64,000 nucleotides of DNA from Streptomyces hygroscopicus (GCA_002021875.1 CP018627.1:7378001-7442000), one strand, 5' to 3'; positions 36,733 through 47,449 are shown, counted from the stretch's first letter. The notes: generated by a model not told the origin, from the letters alone. Program-made: numbers and translations.

Positions 36733-38580
36733 ATGTGCGGAATCGTTGGTTATGTGGGAGGGCAGTCGGCCCTCGATGTCGTCCTCGCCGGACTCAAGCG
36801 GCTGGAGTACCGCGGCTATGACTCGGCGGGCGTCGCCGTGCTGGCCGATGGCGGGCTGGCGGCCGCCAAGAAGGCGGGCAAGCTGGCCAACCTGGAGAAG
36901 GAGCTGGCCGACCGACCACTGCCCACCGGCAGTACCGGCATCGGCCACACCCGGTGGGCCACCCACGGCGGCCCGACCGACGCCAACGCCCATCCGCACC
37001 TGGACAACGCGGGCCGGGTCTCGGTCGTCCACAACGGCATCATCGAGAACTTCGCCGCGCTCCGCGCCGAGCTGGCCGAGCGCGGCCACGACCTGGCCTC
37101 CGAGACCGACACCGAGGTCGTGGCGCATCTGCTCGCCGAGTCGTTCTCGTCCTGTAGCGACCTTGCCGAGGCGATGCGGCAGGTCTGCCGCCGCCTGGAG
37201 GGCGCCTTCACCCTGGTCGCGGTGCACGCGGACGCGCCCGATGTGGTGGTCGGGGCGCGCCGCAACTCGCCGCTGGTAGTCGGCGTCGGGGAGGACGAGG
37301 CGTTCCTCGCCTCCGACGTGGCAGCCTTCATCGCCCACACCCGCGAGGCCATCGAGCTGGGCCAGGACCAGGTCGTGGAGGCCCGCCGGGAGGGTGTGGT
37401 CGTCACCGACTTCGACGGGGCGCCGGCCGAGGTCCGCCCGTACCACGTGGACTGGGACGCCTCCGCCGCCGAGAAGGGCGGCTACGACTACTTCATGCTC
37501 AAGGAGATCGCCGAGCAGCCGAAGGCCGTCGCGGACACCCTGCTCGGCCGCATCGACCTGGCGGGGAACCTCTGCCTGGACGAGGTGCGCATCCCCGCCT
37601 CGGTGCTGCGCGAGGTCAGCAAGGTCGTGATCGTGGCGTGCGGAACGGCCTACCACGCCGGCATGATCGCCAAGTACGCCATCGAGCACTGGACCCGGAT
37701 CCCCTGCGAGACGGAGCTGGCCAGCGAGTTCCGCTACCGCGATCCGATCCTGGACCAGCGGACGCTGGTGATCGCCATCTCCCAGTCCGGCGAGACGATG
37801 GACACCCTGATGGCGCTGCGGCACGCGCGGGAGCAGGGCGCGAAGGTGCTGGCCATCTGCAATACGAACGGCTCCACCATCCCGCGCGAGTCGGACGCCG
37901 TGCTCTACACCCACGCCGGGCCCGAGGTCGCCGTCGCCTCCACCAAGGCGTTCCTCACCCAGCTCGTGGCCTGCTACCTGGTGGCGCTCTACCTGGGCCA
38001 GGTGCGCGGCACCAAGTGGGGCGACGAGATCCTGTCCGTGATCCGCGAGCTGTCGGAGATCGCGACCCAGGTGGACCAAGTCCTGGAGACCATGGAGCCG
38101 GTGCGCGAGCTGGCCCGCAGCCTGGCGGACAAGAACACCGTCCTGTTCCTGGGCCGTCACGTGAGCTACCCGGTCGCCCTGGAGGGCGCGCTCAAGCTCA
38201 AGGAGCTCGCGTACATGCACGCCGAGGGCTTCGCGGCGGGTGAGCTGAAGCACGGGCCGATCGCGCTGATCGAGCAGGACGTGCCGGTCGTGGTAGTCGT
38301 CCCATCGCCGCGTGGGCGGTCGGTGTTGCACGACAAGATCGTCTCCAACATCCAGGAGATCCGGGCGCGCGGCGCCCGCACGATCGTCATCGCCGAGCGC
38401 GGGGACGAGACGGTGGCCCCGTACGCCGACCATCTGATCGAGATCCCCGCCACGCCCACGTTGCTGCAGCCCCTGGTCGCGACCGTGCCGCTGCAGGTCT
38501 TCGCATGCGAGCTGGCCACGGCGCGCGGCAACGAGGTCGACCAGCCGAGGAACCTCGCCAAGTCGGTGACCGTGGAGTGA
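36733..38580 (+). CDS. glmS: glutamine-fructose-6-phosphate aminotransferase (isomerizing)
   Basis: 615 residues from ATG 36733; Cys2 (MCGIVGYVG) is the amidase nucleophile exposed after Met removal, which fixes the start. The glutaminase domain covers 1-240 and two SIS sugar-isomerase domains follow ([10 protein letters not shown]). It makes glucosamine-6-P, the substrate of GlmM. No GlmS riboswitch was seen in the 95-base divergent gap with coaA. Confidence 0.96.
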   Translation: MCGIVGYVGGQSALDVVLAGLKRLEYRGYDSAGVAVLADGGLAAAKKAGKLANLEKELADRPLPTGSTGIGHTRWATHGGPTDANAHPHLDNAGRVSVVHNGIIENFAALRAELAERGHDLASETDTEVVAHLLAESFSSCSDLAEAMRQVCRRLEGAFTLVAVHADAPDVVVGARRNSPLVVGVGEDEAFLASDVAAFIAHTREAIELGQDQVVEARREGVVVTDFDGAPAEVRPYHVDWDASAAEKGGYDYFMLKEIAEQPKAVADTLLGRIDLAGNLCLDEVRIPASVLREVSKVVIVACGTAYHAGMIAKYAIEHWTRIPCETELASEFRYRDPILDQRTLVIAISQSGETMDTLMALRHAREQGAKVLAICNTNGSTIPRESDAVLYTHAGPEVAVASTKAFLTQLVACYLVALYLGQVRGTKWGDEILSVIRELSEIATQVDQVLETMEPVRELARSLADKNTVLFLGRHVSYPVALEGALKLKELAYMHAEGFAAGELKHGPIALIEQDVPVVVVVPSPRGRSVLHDKIVSNIQEIRARGARTIVIAERGDETVAPYADHLIEIPATPTLLQPLVATVPLQVFACELATARGNEVDQPRNLAKSVTVE

Positions 38581-38596
38581 CCCGACGGATGACGGC

Positions 38597-38965
38597 GTGA
38601 TCGTCGGCGTGGGCATCGACGTGGCCGGTATCGACCGTTTCGCGGAAGCGCTGGAGCGCACCCCGGGGATGGCCGACCGGCTGTTCGTCGAGCGCGAGCT
38701 GTGGCTGCCGAGCGGGGAGCGCCGTGGCATGGCCTCGCTGGCGGCCCGCTTCGCGGCCAAGGAGGCGCTGGCCAAGTCCCTGGGCGCGCCCGGCGGCCTC
38801 CGCTGGACCGATGCGGAGGTCCTGACCGAGCCCAGCGGCCGCCCCCGCCTCTCCGTCCGCGGCACGGTCGCCGTATGCGCGGAGCGGCTGGGGGTGCGGG
38901 GGCTGCATGTCTCACTGAGCCATGACGCGGGGGTCGCGTCGGCGGTGGTGATCGCGGAGGGGTGA
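38597..38965 (+). CDS. acpS: holo-[acyl-carrier-protein] synthase
   Basis: 122 residues, GTG start. [11 protein letters not shown] and [12 protein letters not shown] carry the metal and CoA ligands of AcpS, which moves 4'-phosphopantetheine from CoA to ACP. It is 16 bases after glmS. A tandem-repeat region begins three bases after its stop. Confidence 0.95.
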   Translation: MIVGVGIDVAGIDRFAEALERTPGMADRLFVERELWLPSGERRGMASLAARFAAKEALAKSLGAPGGLRWTDAEVLTEPSGRPRLSVRGTVAVCAERLGVRGLHVSLSHDAGVASAVVIAEG

Positions 38966-38967
38966 GG

Positions 38968-39031
38968 GTTCCGTTGGGTGAGGGTTCCGTTGGGTGCGGG
39001 GTCCGCTGGGTGCGCGTTCCGCTGGGTGCGG
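38968..39031. repeat. 16-bp minisatellite, 4 copies
   Basis: Four units like GTTCCGTTGGGTGAGG at 38968-38983, 38984-38999, 39000-39015 and 39016-39031, beginning three bases after the acpS stop. Confidence 0.9.
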
Positions 39032-39204
39032 GTGCGGGTGTGTGGTGGTTGCTGGGGTGCGCGGTCGGTTGTGTGGTGGGTGGCGGGGGTGGGGCCTCCG
39101 GTGCGGCGCCCTGGACCGCATATTTACGGCGCCGGTGCCCGGGGGCGTGGGGTGGGCCGGGGATTGGCGCCACAAATATGCGAAAGCGTCCAGGACACCA
39201 CACC

Positions 39205-39650
39205 TGCGACCCCACCCCCTCCCGTCTCACCGGCGGCCACCCGCCGGTGGCCCAGTGCGTCCGTCCGGCTCACGTTCGGCCCGGGGGGCCGGGTGCCGGG
39301 TGGGTGCGACCCCACCCCCTCCCGCCGTCTCGCGGCCACCCGTCGGTGGCACAAGGGCGCCTGCCTGTTCCGTGTTCGGCCCGGGGGCCGGGTGTCGGGT
39401 GGGTGCGACCCCGCCTCTCCCGCCGTCTCGCGGCTACCCGCCGGTGGCACGAGGACGCCTGCCTGTTCCGTGTTCGGCCCGGGGGCCGGGTGTCGGGTGG
39501 GTGCGACCCTGCCCCTCCCGCCGTCTCGCGGCTACCCGCCGGTGGCACGAGGACGCCTGCCTGTTCCGTGTTCGGCCCGGGGGCCGGGTGCCGGGTGGGT
39601 GCGGCCCCGCCCCTCCCGCCGTGTCGCGGCCACCCGTCGGTGGCCCCCGG
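39205..39650. repeat. about 98-100-bp tandem array, 4.5 copies
   Basis: Landmarks TGCGAC recur at 39205, 39305, 39404, 39502 and (as TGCGGC) 39600, giving periods of 100, 99, 98 and 98. Each unit holds a short inverted repeat (GCCACC ... GGTGGC) and a TTCGGCCCGGG block. Changing period length and no codon structure mean the overlapping open frames are not genes. The gap 38966-39686 otherwise shows no coding sequence. Confidence 0.9.
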
Positions 39651-39686
39651 CCCCGGCCCGATTCCGGAGCGCCTGGTGGCGGGTCG

Positions 39687-40934
39687 TCAGGCGGGCACGG
39701 GCTGGGGCGCGGGGGTGGTGAGGCGCCCGTTACGGGCCAGGGCGCGCACGGCCGCCGCGCAGCCCAGACCGGTGGCGGTCAGCACCAGCCAGGGCAGCCA
39801 GGTGACGTTGTGGCGTTGGGCGTGGTCCCAGATCGCGCCGGTGGCCAGGTTCCCCAGGGTGATGCCGAGACCGGAGACGGTGTTGTAGAGCCCGTAGTGG
39901 GTGGCCACCAGGCGGTCCCCGGCGAGGGAGACGACGGTGTCCATCTCGAAGGGGTAGACCACCGCGCTGCCCACCGCGAGTAGTGTCACGGCGGCGGCGA
40001 GCGCGGCCACGACCGCCGCGCCGGCGGACGGTGTCAGGGCGAGCGGGAGGAACGCCAGGCCCATCATGGTGAGCCCGCGGACCAGGGCCCGGTCCGCGCT
40101 CCAGCGCCGTTTGGCCCAGCCGGTCAGCCGCAGCTGTCCGGCCACCGCGACGGCGGCGGAGAGTACGAACAGGCCGCTGGTGGCCTTTGTGCCGTCCGTG
40201 CCCAGCGCCCGGTCGGCGGCGAGCGGGAGTGCCAGGTAGACCTGGAACGTCAGCACGTAGGAGCCGATCATCGCGGCGGAGAACAGCAGGAACGGTCGGT
40301 TGGCGACGACCGTGCGCCACTGCGCCAGCACCCCCGCGCCGCCCGCCGCTGTCTCGCCGGCGTGGCGGGCGGGCAGGGCCCGCCACTGCAGAACGCTCAG
40401 CAGCGCGAAGATCAAGGCCGCGCTCGTGCACACGAGGCGGAAGTCGGCGGCCAGCAGCGCGAGGCCGACCAGTGGGCCGAGCAGCATCCCGGCCTGGTAG
40501 AAGACGTTGAACGTCGCGAACGCCTCCACCCGCCGCGTCCCCGCCTCGGCCGCGAGGTAGGCGCGGACGGCGGGGTTGAACAGCGCGCCGGCGAAACCGG
40601 TGGCTGCCGAGGCGATCACCAGGGCGGGCAGCGCATCCACCCAGCCCAGCAGCGCGAACCCGCCGGTCCGCAGCAGACATCCGGCCATGATCGGAGCCTT
40701 GTAGCCATAGCGGTCGGCGAGGGTCCCGCCGATCAGGAACATGCCCTGCTGGGAGAGGTTGCGCACCCCGAGGACCAGGCCGACGGCCCAGGCCGCCAGG
40801 CCCAGGTCCCCCGTCAGATGGGCGGCGAGGTAGGGCATGAGCATGTAGAACGCCAGATTGATGGCGAACTGGTTCGCCATCAACAGCTGGGCGCTGGGCG
40901 GGAAGGAGCGGGTGCTGCGCCACAGGGCCTTCAT
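39687..40934 (-). CDS. MFS transporter, probable exporter
   Basis: 415 residues from ATG 40934, about 12 membrane helices. The MFS loop motif [11 protein letters not shown] follows helix 2, and a second-half repeat is visible. It is the size and form of small-molecule drug/metabolite exporters. The ATG overlaps the stop of the upstream PLP enzyme by four bases (ATGA), so the two are translated together; the enzyme's product is the obvious candidate cargo, by inference. Confidence 0.88.
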   Translation of the reverse strand: MKALWRSTRSFPPSAQLLMANQFAINLAFYMLMPYLAAHLTGDLGLAAWAVGLVLGVRNLSQQGMFLIGGTLADRYGYKAPIMAGCLLRTGGFALLGWVDALPALVIASAATGFAGALFNPAVRAYLAAEAGTRRVEAFATFNVFYQAGMLLGPLVGLALLAADFRLVCTSAALIFALLSVLQWRALPARHAGETAAGGAGVLAQWRTVVANRPFLLFSAAMIGSYVLTFQVYLALPLAADRALGTDGTKATSGLFVLSAAVAVAGQLRLTGWAKRRWSADRALVRGLTMMGLAFLPLALTPSAGAAVVAALAAAVTLLAVGSAVVYPFEMDTVVSLAGDRLVATHYGLYNTVSGLGITLGNLATGAIWDHAQRHNVTWLPWLVLTATGLGCAAAVRALARNGRLTTPAPQPVPA

Positions 40935-42067
40935 CGCCGCACCCCCGCCGTGGTGTGGGTGAGCTCGGCGAGCGGGTCGGTCACAGTGGTGCACCGGGTC
41001 CAGGAGGTGACCGTCCGCTCCCGGGGGTGGGCGATCTCCCGCGGTGCGTCGGGCGGGAAGTCGTGCAGCAGACCGTGTTCGCGGCAGTAGGTCTCACAGA
41101 AGACGGTGCCGGTATACCGCTGGGGTCCGTCGGGGAAGATCGCGGCGATCCGGGCCTCGGCAGGCAGGACCCCTGCGAGCCAGCGGGCGGTCAGCGCGAC
41201 CGCGCCCACGCTCCAGCCGCCGGTGGCGTAGTGGCAGCGGGCCAGCCGCCGAGCGGCCCAGACCGCTTCGGGGGCGGCGACCCAGTGGACCTCGTCGAAG
41301 AGGTGGTAGGCGACGTTGCGGGGTTGGATGCTGCTGCCCAGGCCGCGCATCAGCCGCGGGGCGGCGGGCTGGCCGAAGATGGTGGAGCCGGTCGTGTCCA
41401 CGCCCACCACCTTCAGGTCGGGGAAGAAGCCGCGCAGCACCGACCCGACCCCGGCCGAGTGGCCGCCGGTACCGACGCTGACCACCAGGGCGTCGATCCG
41501 CCCGAGCTGGGCGACCAGCTCATGGGCCAGCGGCCGGTAGGCGGCCACGTTGTCGGGGTTGTGGTATTGGTCCGGGCACCAGGTGTCCGGGCGGGCGGCC
41601 AGCAGTTCGGCGACCTTGTCTCGGCGGGCCTGCTGCCAGCCGCCGACCGGATGCGGTTCCGCTACGACGTGGACGGTGGCGCCGTAGGCGGCCAGCAGAC
41701 TGCTCATCATCGGCTCCATGCCGGGGTCGGTCACCACCGTGACGGGGTGGCCGAAGGCGTTCCCGGCCAGCGCCAGTCCGAGGCCCAGGGTGCCGGAGGT
41801 CGATTCCACGATAGGTGCACCGGGCGCCAACTCGCCCCGGCCGCGGGCGGCTTGGACCATGTACAGGGCGGTGCGGTCCTTGATCCCGCCGGGGTTGGCG
41901 CCCTCCAGTTTGGCCCAGAAGCCGCGGCCCGGGGCGGCGAACGGCTCGCCCACCCACAGCAGCGGGGTGTTGCCGACCAGCCCGGCCGGGGTTCGCACGC
42001 TGGGTGCGGTCGCGGCCAGCAGGCCGGCGGGAGGGCAGGGGGAAGTCACAGCGGTGATGGTGTTCAT
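40931..42067 (-). CDS. cysteine-synthase-like PLP enzyme, substrate unknown
   Basis: 378 residues from ATG 42067. Fold-type II features: PLP lysine in [10 protein letters not shown], the phosphate loop [12 protein letters not shown], and [10 protein letters not shown] near the end. The substrate loop, TSGNTG in O-acetylserine sulfhydrylases, reads STSGTLG here, losing the Asn. That argues against plain cysteine synthesis and for a beta-replacement enzyme of specialised metabolism. About 40 extra residues follow the core. It is coupled to an MFS gene. Confidence 0.83.
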   Translation of the reverse strand: MNTITAVTSPCPPAGLLAATAPSVRTPAGLVGNTPLLWVGEPFAAPGRGFWAKLEGANPGGIKDRTALYMVQAARGRGELAPGAPIVESTSGTLGLGLALAGNAFGHPVTVVTDPGMEPMMSSLLAAYGATVHVVAEPHPVGGWQQARRDKVAELLAARPDTWCPDQYHNPDNVAAYRPLAHELVAQLGRIDALVVSVGTGGHSAGVGSVLRGFFPDLKVVGVDTTGSTIFGQPAAPRLMRGLGSSIQPRNVAYHLFDEVHWVAAPEAVWAARRLARCHYATGGWSVGAVALTARWLAGVLPAEARIAAIFPDGPQRYTGTVFCETYCREHGLLHDFPPDAPREIAHPRERTVTSWTRCTTVTDPLAELTHTTAGVRR

Positions 42068-42203
42068 CGGCGTCTCTTTCGACGGCCCGCCCCGCGACGG
42101 GGCCGGCCGCTCGGGTTGGAGAAGAAGATGGCCTGCGTACCGCCGCGGACACGTGAACGGCGACGATGTGCGTCCCGCTCCGCGCGCGGCGGCGCGGCCC
42201 CTT

Positions 42204-42623
42204 CTAGATCCGCCAGACCCCCAGTACCGCCCGGCCCCCGGCGGGCGGCGCCCTCTTGCCCCCGCCCGCTCCCGCCCGCCAACCGGGCGGCGGCAGGTCA
42301 TCCGGGGCGAACGCGGCGCCGGAGGCGGCCATCGCGGCGGGAAACACCAGGGGGCAGTCCTGCTGGACCCAGCCGGGCTCGTCCCCGTCGTGACAGCGCG
42401 AGGCGGCATCGCCGTCCGCCGTCCAGGGATGGTCGCCGGTCGCGACGGGCGCCGTCGCCGCCGAGCGGACAGCACTCAGCGAATCCACGCCGCCCATCCG
42501 CTGGGGCCCGTGCGCACAGACAAGGAGATGGACCAACGTGGCCAGCGCCGTGACCAGCCCGGCCAGGGCCCACCACCCGGTCCGGCCGCCACGGTGCGGC
42601 ACTCCGACAGTCACATCGCTCAA
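42204..42623 (-). CDS. small exported or membrane-anchored protein, unknown function
   Basis: 139 residues as read from TTG 42623; internal GTGs are alternatives. One N-terminal hydrophobic helix ([20 protein letters not shown]) precedes a Gly/Asp/Pro-rich region with three cysteines and several histidines ([11 protein letters not shown]). It lies 136 bases before the PLP enzyme on the same strand. I do not recognise a family with confidence; small His/Cys Streptomyces proteins of the DUF6153 type look similar in plan. Confidence 0.5.
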   Translation of the reverse strand: MSDVTVGVPHRGGRTGWWALAGLVTALATLVHLLVCAHGPQRMGGVDSLSAVRSAATAPVATGDHPWTADGDAASRCHDGDEPGWVQQDCPLVFPAAMAASGAAFAPDDLPPPGWRAGAGGGKRAPPAGGRAVLGVWRI

Positions 42624-42695
42624 AGTAGCCGATCAACTGCATAAGGTGCTCGTTAGGTCGAGGCCCCTCTCTCTCATGAGTGATCGCCTACGCCG

Positions 42696-44225
42696 TCAGG
42701 CCAGCACGTCCCGCCACGTGTCCGTCAGCGCCGTCGAGACGTCGTACGCCGCGATGGGCGCGCCATGCGGGGCCGTGGCGCGGCGGGCGGCGAGGCCGTG
42801 GAGGTAGGCGCCGACGGAGGCGGCATCGCGGGCGGGGAGGCCCGTGGCGAGCAGGGAGCCGATCAGCCCGGAGAGGACGTCGCCGCTGCCCGCCGTGGCC
42901 AGCCAGCCGGTGCCGGTGGGGTTGACGCGTACCGGCTGGTGCTCGGCGGCGATCAGCGTGGTGGACCCCTTCAGGAGCACGGTCGCGCCGTAGCGTTCGG
43001 ACAGGGCCCGCACGGCGGCGAGGCGGCCCGACTCGACCTCCTCGCGGCTCACGCCGAGCAGCGCCGCGGCCTCGCCCGCATGCGGGGTGAGGACGGTGGC
43101 CGCCTCGCGTTTGCGCAGGTCGCTCCCGGTGGGCAGCAGGTGGAGCCCATCGGCGTCGACCAGGACCGGGACGTCGGAGGCGAGGACGTCGTCCAGGGAG
43201 TGCTTGGCCGCCGCGCCGTCGCCGAGGCCGGGGCCGACGACCCACGACTGGACGCGGCCCGCCTTGGCCGGGGGCCCGGTGTGGACGAGGGTCTCGGGGA
43301 AGCGCGAGATGACGTCGTCGGCAGCGGGGCCGACGTAGCGCACCGCCCCCGCGCCGCCCCGCAGCGCGCCCGAGACGGCCAGGACGGCCGCGCCCGGGTA
43401 GCGGGCGGAGCCCGCGACGACGCCCACCACGCCGCGCCGGTACTTGTCGCTCTCGGGCGTGGGCCGGGGCAGCAGCGCCGCCACGTCCTCGTGCTGCAGC
43501 GCCTCCACGTCGGGGTCGGCCGGGAGATGGGCGTCCAGTCCGATGTCGATCAGCCGCAGGGCGCCCGCGTGAGTGTGGGCGGGGTCGATGAGCAGCCCCG
43601 GCTTGTACGCACCGAAGGTGATCGTGGCGTTCGCGCGCACGGCGGAGCCGCGCACCTCGCCGGTGTCGGCGTCGACCCCGCTGGGCAGGTCCACGGCGAC
43701 GGCGATACCGCGCACCGCCCGGACCAGCCGCTCCGCGTCGGGCCGCAGCCCGCCCTTGCCGCCGATGCCGACGATTCCGTCGATGACGAGATCGGCGCGC
43801 GCGACGGCCGCTTCGGCGCGGCCGTCCGCCGCCGCGTTCCCGCCCGCTGCCGGGCCACCGCCTGTCGCCGCGTCGCCGCTTGCCGCGCTGCCGCCCGCCG
43901 CCCCGCCACCGGCGGTCACCACCCGCCCGCCCGCCGCCCGCAAGGCGGCAAGGCCGCCCCCGTGCGCCCGTTCGGGGTTGAGCAGCACCGCCGTGACCCC
44001 GGCGCCGCGGCGGGCCAGCCGGGCGCCCGCGTAGAGCGCGTCACCGCCGTTGTCGCCGCTGCCGACGAGCAGGGCCACCCGGGAGCCGTACACCCGGCCC
44101 AGCAGATCGGCGCACGCGGCCGCGAGCCCCGCCGCCGCGCGCTGCATAAGCGCTCCTTCGGGCAGCCGCGCCATCAGTTCGCGCTCGGCGGCCCTTACGG
44201 TTTCCACGCTGTAGGCAATCCTCAT
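42696..44225 (-). CDS. nnr: bifunctional NAD(P)HX epimerase / ADP-dependent dehydratase
   Basis: 509 residues from ATG 44225. The N-terminal YjeF_N epimerase domain (GSGDNGGDALYAGARLA) is followed at about residue 230 by the YjeF_C ribokinase-like dehydratase (VVGPGLGDG, TPHAGEAAALLG, GSGDVLSGLIGSLLA). It repairs hydrated NADH and NADPH. An Ala/Gly-rich stretch of about 30 residues interrupts the epimerase domain near residue 115-145. Divergent from alr by 83 bases. Confidence 0.93.
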   Translation of the reverse strand: MRIAYSVETVRAAERELMARLPEGALMQRAAAGLAAACADLLGRVYGSRVALLVGSGDNGGDALYAGARLARRGAGVTAVLLNPERAHGGGLAALRAAGGRVVTAGGGAAGGSAASGDAATGGGPAAGGNAAADGRAEAAVARADLVIDGIVGIGGKGGLRPDAERLVRAVRGIAVAVDLPSGVDADTGEVRGSAVRANATITFGAYKPGLLIDPAHTHAGALRLIDIGLDAHLPADPDVEALQHEDVAALLPRPTPESDKYRRGVVGVVAGSARYPGAAVLAVSGALRGGAGAVRYVGPAADDVISRFPETLVHTGPPAKAGRVQSWVVGPGLGDGAAAKHSLDDVLASDVPVLVDADGLHLLPTGSDLRKREAATVLTPHAGEAAALLGVSREEVESGRLAAVRALSERYGATVLLKGSTTLIAAEHQPVRVNPTGTGWLATAGSGDVLSGLIGSLLATGLPARDAASVGAYLHGLAARRATAPHGAPIAAYDVSTALTDTWRDVLA

Positions 44226-44308
44226 GCTCTTAGTCTCCCGAACAGAGGGCACTCCGTGCGTGGAAGCACACACTCCGGTCGGCTGATCGGCCTGAGAGAC
44301 TGACGGAG

Positions 44309-45463
44309 ATGGACGAGACACCTATGCGCGCCCGTGCCGTGGTCGATCTGGCCGCCCTACGGGCCAACGTAAGGGCGCTGCGCGACGCGGCGCCCACGGC
44401 CGAGCTGATGACCGTGGTCAAGTCGGACGCCTATGGCCACGGCATGATCCCGTGTGCGCGCGCCGCCCGTAAGGCGGGCGCGAGCTGGCTGGGCACGGCC
44501 ACGCCCGAGGAGGCGCTCGGGCTGCGGGCGGCGGGGGACACGGGCCGGCTGATGTGCTGGCTGTGGACGCCCGGCGGGCCTTGGCGGCAGGCGATCGAGG
44601 CGGATATCGACGTTTCGGCCAGCGGGCTGTGGGCGCTGCGCGAGGTCGTCGCGGCGGCCCGCGCGTGCGGCCGTACGGCGCGGCTCCACCTCAAGGCGGA
44701 CACCGGGCTCGGCCGTAGCGGCTGCCAGCCCGCCGACTGGCCCGACCTGGTCGACGAGGCCCGCGCGGCCGAGGCCGAAGGGGCCATTCGGGTGACGGGG
44801 CTGTGGTCCCACTTCGCCTGCGCGGACGAGCCGGGCCATCCGTCCATCGGCGCCCAGCTGTCGGTCTTCCGCGAAATGGTGGCGCACGCCGAACAGGCGG
44901 GGCTGCGGCCGGAGGTGCGCCATCTGGCCAACTCCCCGGCGACCCTGACCGTGCCCGAGTCCCACTTCGACCTCGTCCGGACCGGCATCGCCACCTACGG
45001 CATCTCCCCGAGCCCCGAACTCGGCACGGCCGCCGACTTCGGCCTGCGGCCGGTGATGACGCTCTCCGCCGCGCTCGCCTCCGTCAAGCGGGTGCCGGGC
45101 GGGCACGGCGTCTCCTACGGGCACCGCTATGTGACCCCCGGCGAGACGACCCTCGCGCTGGTGCCCGTCGGATACGGGGACGGCATTCCGCGCCATGCCT
45201 CGGGCACCGGGCCGGTGCTGGTAGCGGGAAAGTGGCGGACCATCGCGGGTACGGTCGCCATGGACCAGTTCGTGGTGGACTTGGGCGGGGACACCGCCGC
45301 CCCGGGGGACGAGGCGGTGCTGTTCGGTCCGGGTGACCGGGGCGAGCCGACCGCCGAGGACTGGGCACGTGCCGTGGGCTCGATCGCCTATGAGATCGTG
45401 ACGCGAATCTCGGCCCGGATCCCCCGCGTTTATGTAGGTGAGGACGGGGGCACAGGGAACTGA
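44309..45463 (+). CDS. alr: alanine racemase
   Basis: 384 residues; ATG 44309 or the in-frame ATG five codons later. PLP Lys38 is in VKSDAYGHG, the catalytic Tyr is in GVSYGHRYVT, and MDQFVVDLG is conserved. It makes D-alanine for peptidoglycan. The alpha/beta hydrolase gene starts three bases after its stop. Confidence 0.95.
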   Translation: MDETPMRARAVVDLAALRANVRALRDAAPTAELMTVVKSDAYGHGMIPCARAARKAGASWLGTATPEEALGLRAAGDTGRLMCWLWTPGGPWRQAIEADIDVSASGLWALREVVAAARACGRTARLHLKADTGLGRSGCQPADWPDLVDEARAAEAEGAIRVTGLWSHFACADEPGHPSIGAQLSVFREMVAHAEQAGLRPEVRHLANSPATLTVPESHFDLVRTGIATYGISPSPELGTAADFGLRPVMTLSAALASVKRVPGGHGVSYGHRYVTPGETTLALVPVGYGDGIPRHASGTGPVLVAGKWRTIAGTVAMDQFVVDLGGDTAAPGDEAVLFGPGDRGEPTAEDWARAVGSIAYEIVTRISARIPRVYVGEDGGTGN

Positions 45464-45465
45464 CC

Positions 45466-46689
45466 ATGGGCGACGAGAGCATGGCCGGCAGTACGGCAGA
45501 GATGGCGACGAGAGTCGCGGCGGGGGCCACAGCCGTGAGCTGGCGCCGGGGCGCCGGATTCGCGGGAGCCACGATCGGCGTGCTCGCGGCGGGGGCGGCC
45601 GCGGGCGTCGCGCTCGAGCGGCTGACGGTCGGCCGCGGCGTACGACGCAAGGCGCGGCTCGCACTGGACGCCGAGGGCCCGTACGGCACCCTGCGCGGCA
45701 CCCCGGGCAGGGCGATCGCCGACGACGGCACCGAGCTCTACTACGAGGTCGAAGAGGTGCGGGAGAACGCCGCCGCGCCCTCGCCGCGGCGCAAGCGGCG
45801 GTTCGGGCGCCGTACCCCCACCCCCGTCACCATGGTCTTCAGCCATGGCTACTGCCTCGGCCAGGACTCCTGGCACTTCCAGCGCTCCGCGCTGCGCGAG
45901 GTGGTCCGCACCGTCTACTGGGACCAGCGCTGCCACGGCCGCTCGGCGCGCGGCTGCGCCCAGGCGGACGGCGAGGCGATCAGCATCGACCAGCTCGGCC
46001 GCGATCTGAAAGCGGTCATAGACGCGGCCGCGCCCGAGGGCCCGCTGGTGCTGGTCGGCCACTCCATGGGCGGGATGACGATGATGGCGCTCGCCGCGCA
46101 GTACCCCGACCTGGTGCGCGAGCGCGTGATCGGCGCGGCCTTCATCGGCACCTCGGCGGGCCGGCTGGGCGAGGTCAGCTTCGGCCTCCCGGTGGTCGGG
46201 GTGAACGCGGTGCGGCGGGTGCTGCCGGGGCTGCTCAAGGCGCTGGGCTGGCAGGCCGACCTGGTCGAGCGGGGGCGGCGGGCGACCGCCGATCTCTTCG
46301 CGGGGCTGATCAAGCGCTATTCGTTCGGCTCGAAGGACGTGGACCCGGGGGTCGCGCGGTTCGCCGAGCGGCTGATCGAGGCGACGCCGATCGATGTGGT
46401 GGCGGAGTTCTACCCGGCGTTCATCGCCCACGACAAGGCGGCCGCGCTGCCGCACTTCGACGGGCGGCCGGTGCTGGTGCTCGCGGGCGACAAGGACCTG
46501 ATCACCCCGATGGAACACAGCGAGGCGATCGCGGAGCTGCTTCCCGGGGCTGAGCTGGTGATCCTCGAAGAGGCCGGGCATCTGGTGATCCTCGAGCATC
46601 CCGAGGTGGTCAACGGCCACCTGACCGAGCTGCTCTCACGGGCCGTGGACGGGGCGGGCGACCGGGCGAAGTGGGGCGTGTCGGGCTGA
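45466..46689 (+). CDS. alpha/beta hydrolase, membrane-anchored
   Basis: 407 residues. One N-terminal hydrophobic segment (GAGFAGATIGVLAAGAAAGVA) is followed by an alpha/beta-hydrolase domain with nucleophile elbow VGHSMGGMT, oxyanion region FSHGYCLGQDSW, and C-terminal acid/His regions GDKDLITP and GHLVILEHPE. It is conserved between alr and tsaE in Streptomyces; the substrate is unknown. Confidence 0.88.
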   Translation: MGDESMAGSTAEMATRVAAGATAVSWRRGAGFAGATIGVLAAGAAAGVALERLTVGRGVRRKARLALDAEGPYGTLRGTPGRAIADDGTELYYEVEEVRENAAAPSPRRKRRFGRRTPTPVTMVFSHGYCLGQDSWHFQRSALREVVRTVYWDQRCHGRSARGCAQADGEAISIDQLGRDLKAVIDAAAPEGPLVLVGHSMGGMTMMALAAQYPDLVRERVIGAAFIGTSAGRLGEVSFGLPVVGVNAVRRVLPGLLKALGWQADLVERGRRATADLFAGLIKRYSFGSKDVDPGVARFAERLIEATPIDVVAEFYPAFIAHDKAAALPHFDGRPVLVLAGDKDLITPMEHSEAIAELLPGAELVILEEAGHLVILEHPEVVNGHLTELLSRAVDGAGDRAKWGVSG

Positions 46690-46781
46690 GGAGCGGGGGC
46701 CCGCTTGGCCTGTCCGACCGCCCGGCCAGGGCGTTCGTACCGGTCCGCGCTGGGCTTTTCGGGCCCGTACCATCGGCGAGT

Positions 46782-47300
46782 ATGGACGTAGGCACGCGCA
46801 TCACCGTCACTTCTCCCGACCAGATGCGGGACCTGGGCCGCAGACTCGCCAAGCTGCTGCGCCCCGGCGATCTGGTCCTGCTCACCGGTGAACTCGGCGC
46901 TGGCAAGACGACCCTGACGCGGGGGCTGGGCGAGGGCCTGGGCGTCCGTGGCGCCGTCACCTCCCCCACCTTCGTGATCGCCCGGGTGCACCCCTCGCTG
47001 GGCGACGGCCCGCCGCTGGTCCATGTCGACGCGTACCGGCTGAACGGCGGCCTCGACGAGATGGAGGACCTGGACCTCGACGTCTCCCTGCCGGATTCGG
47101 TGGTGGCCGTGGAGTGGGGCGAGGGGAAGGTCGAGGGGCTGGCGGACGACCGGCTGCATGTGGTGATCCAGCGGACGGTGGGCAGCGACATGGCGGTCAC
47201 GGACGCGATGGCCGTCGATGTGGACGACGTACGGGACGTGGTGGTGACGGGCGTCGGCCCCCGCTGGGCGGGGGAGGACCTGGCGTCGCTCGCCGGGTAG
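46782..47300 (+). CDS. tsaE: tRNA t6A biosynthesis ATPase TsaE
   Basis: 172 residues from ATG 46782. Walker A GELGAGKTT, TSPTFVIAR and DAYRL identify TsaE, which with TsaB and TsaD forms the threonylcarbamoyl transferase of t6A37 synthesis. About 25 C-terminal residues extend beyond the core. tsaB and tsaD follow within 3 kb. Confidence 0.92.
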   Translation: MDVGTRITVTSPDQMRDLGRRLAKLLRPGDLVLLTGELGAGKTTLTRGLGEGLGVRGAVTSPTFVIARVHPSLGDGPPLVHVDAYRLNGGLDEMEDLDLDVSLPDSVVAVEWGEGKVEGLADDRLHVVIQRTVGSDMAVTDAMAVDVDDVRDVVVTGVGPRWAGEDLASLAG

Positions 47301-47449
47301 CGCGGCGGGGTAGCGCCGCGGGGCGGCCCGGCCCGGCAGAACCGCCGGGTAGAGCTCGCGTGCAGATGCCGGGTAGTTTCCGACAAGCCGTCGGCATGCT
47401 GTTGCATTCCGGGCATCGCCCGTGGTCACATGGGGAGAGAAAGCGTGGG

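Noticed and set aside
39205..39650. Possible CRISPR array
   Set aside because: Units are contiguous repeats without unique spacers and no cas gene is present.
38994..39983. Open frames across the acpS-downstream repeats
   Set aside because: Repeat periods of 98-100 bp shift the frame; peptides are repetitive with no SD.
40955..42553. 532-codon plus-strand frame opposite the PLP enzyme
   Set aside because: Antisense shadow; the minus frame has PLP motifs and coupling to the MFS gene.
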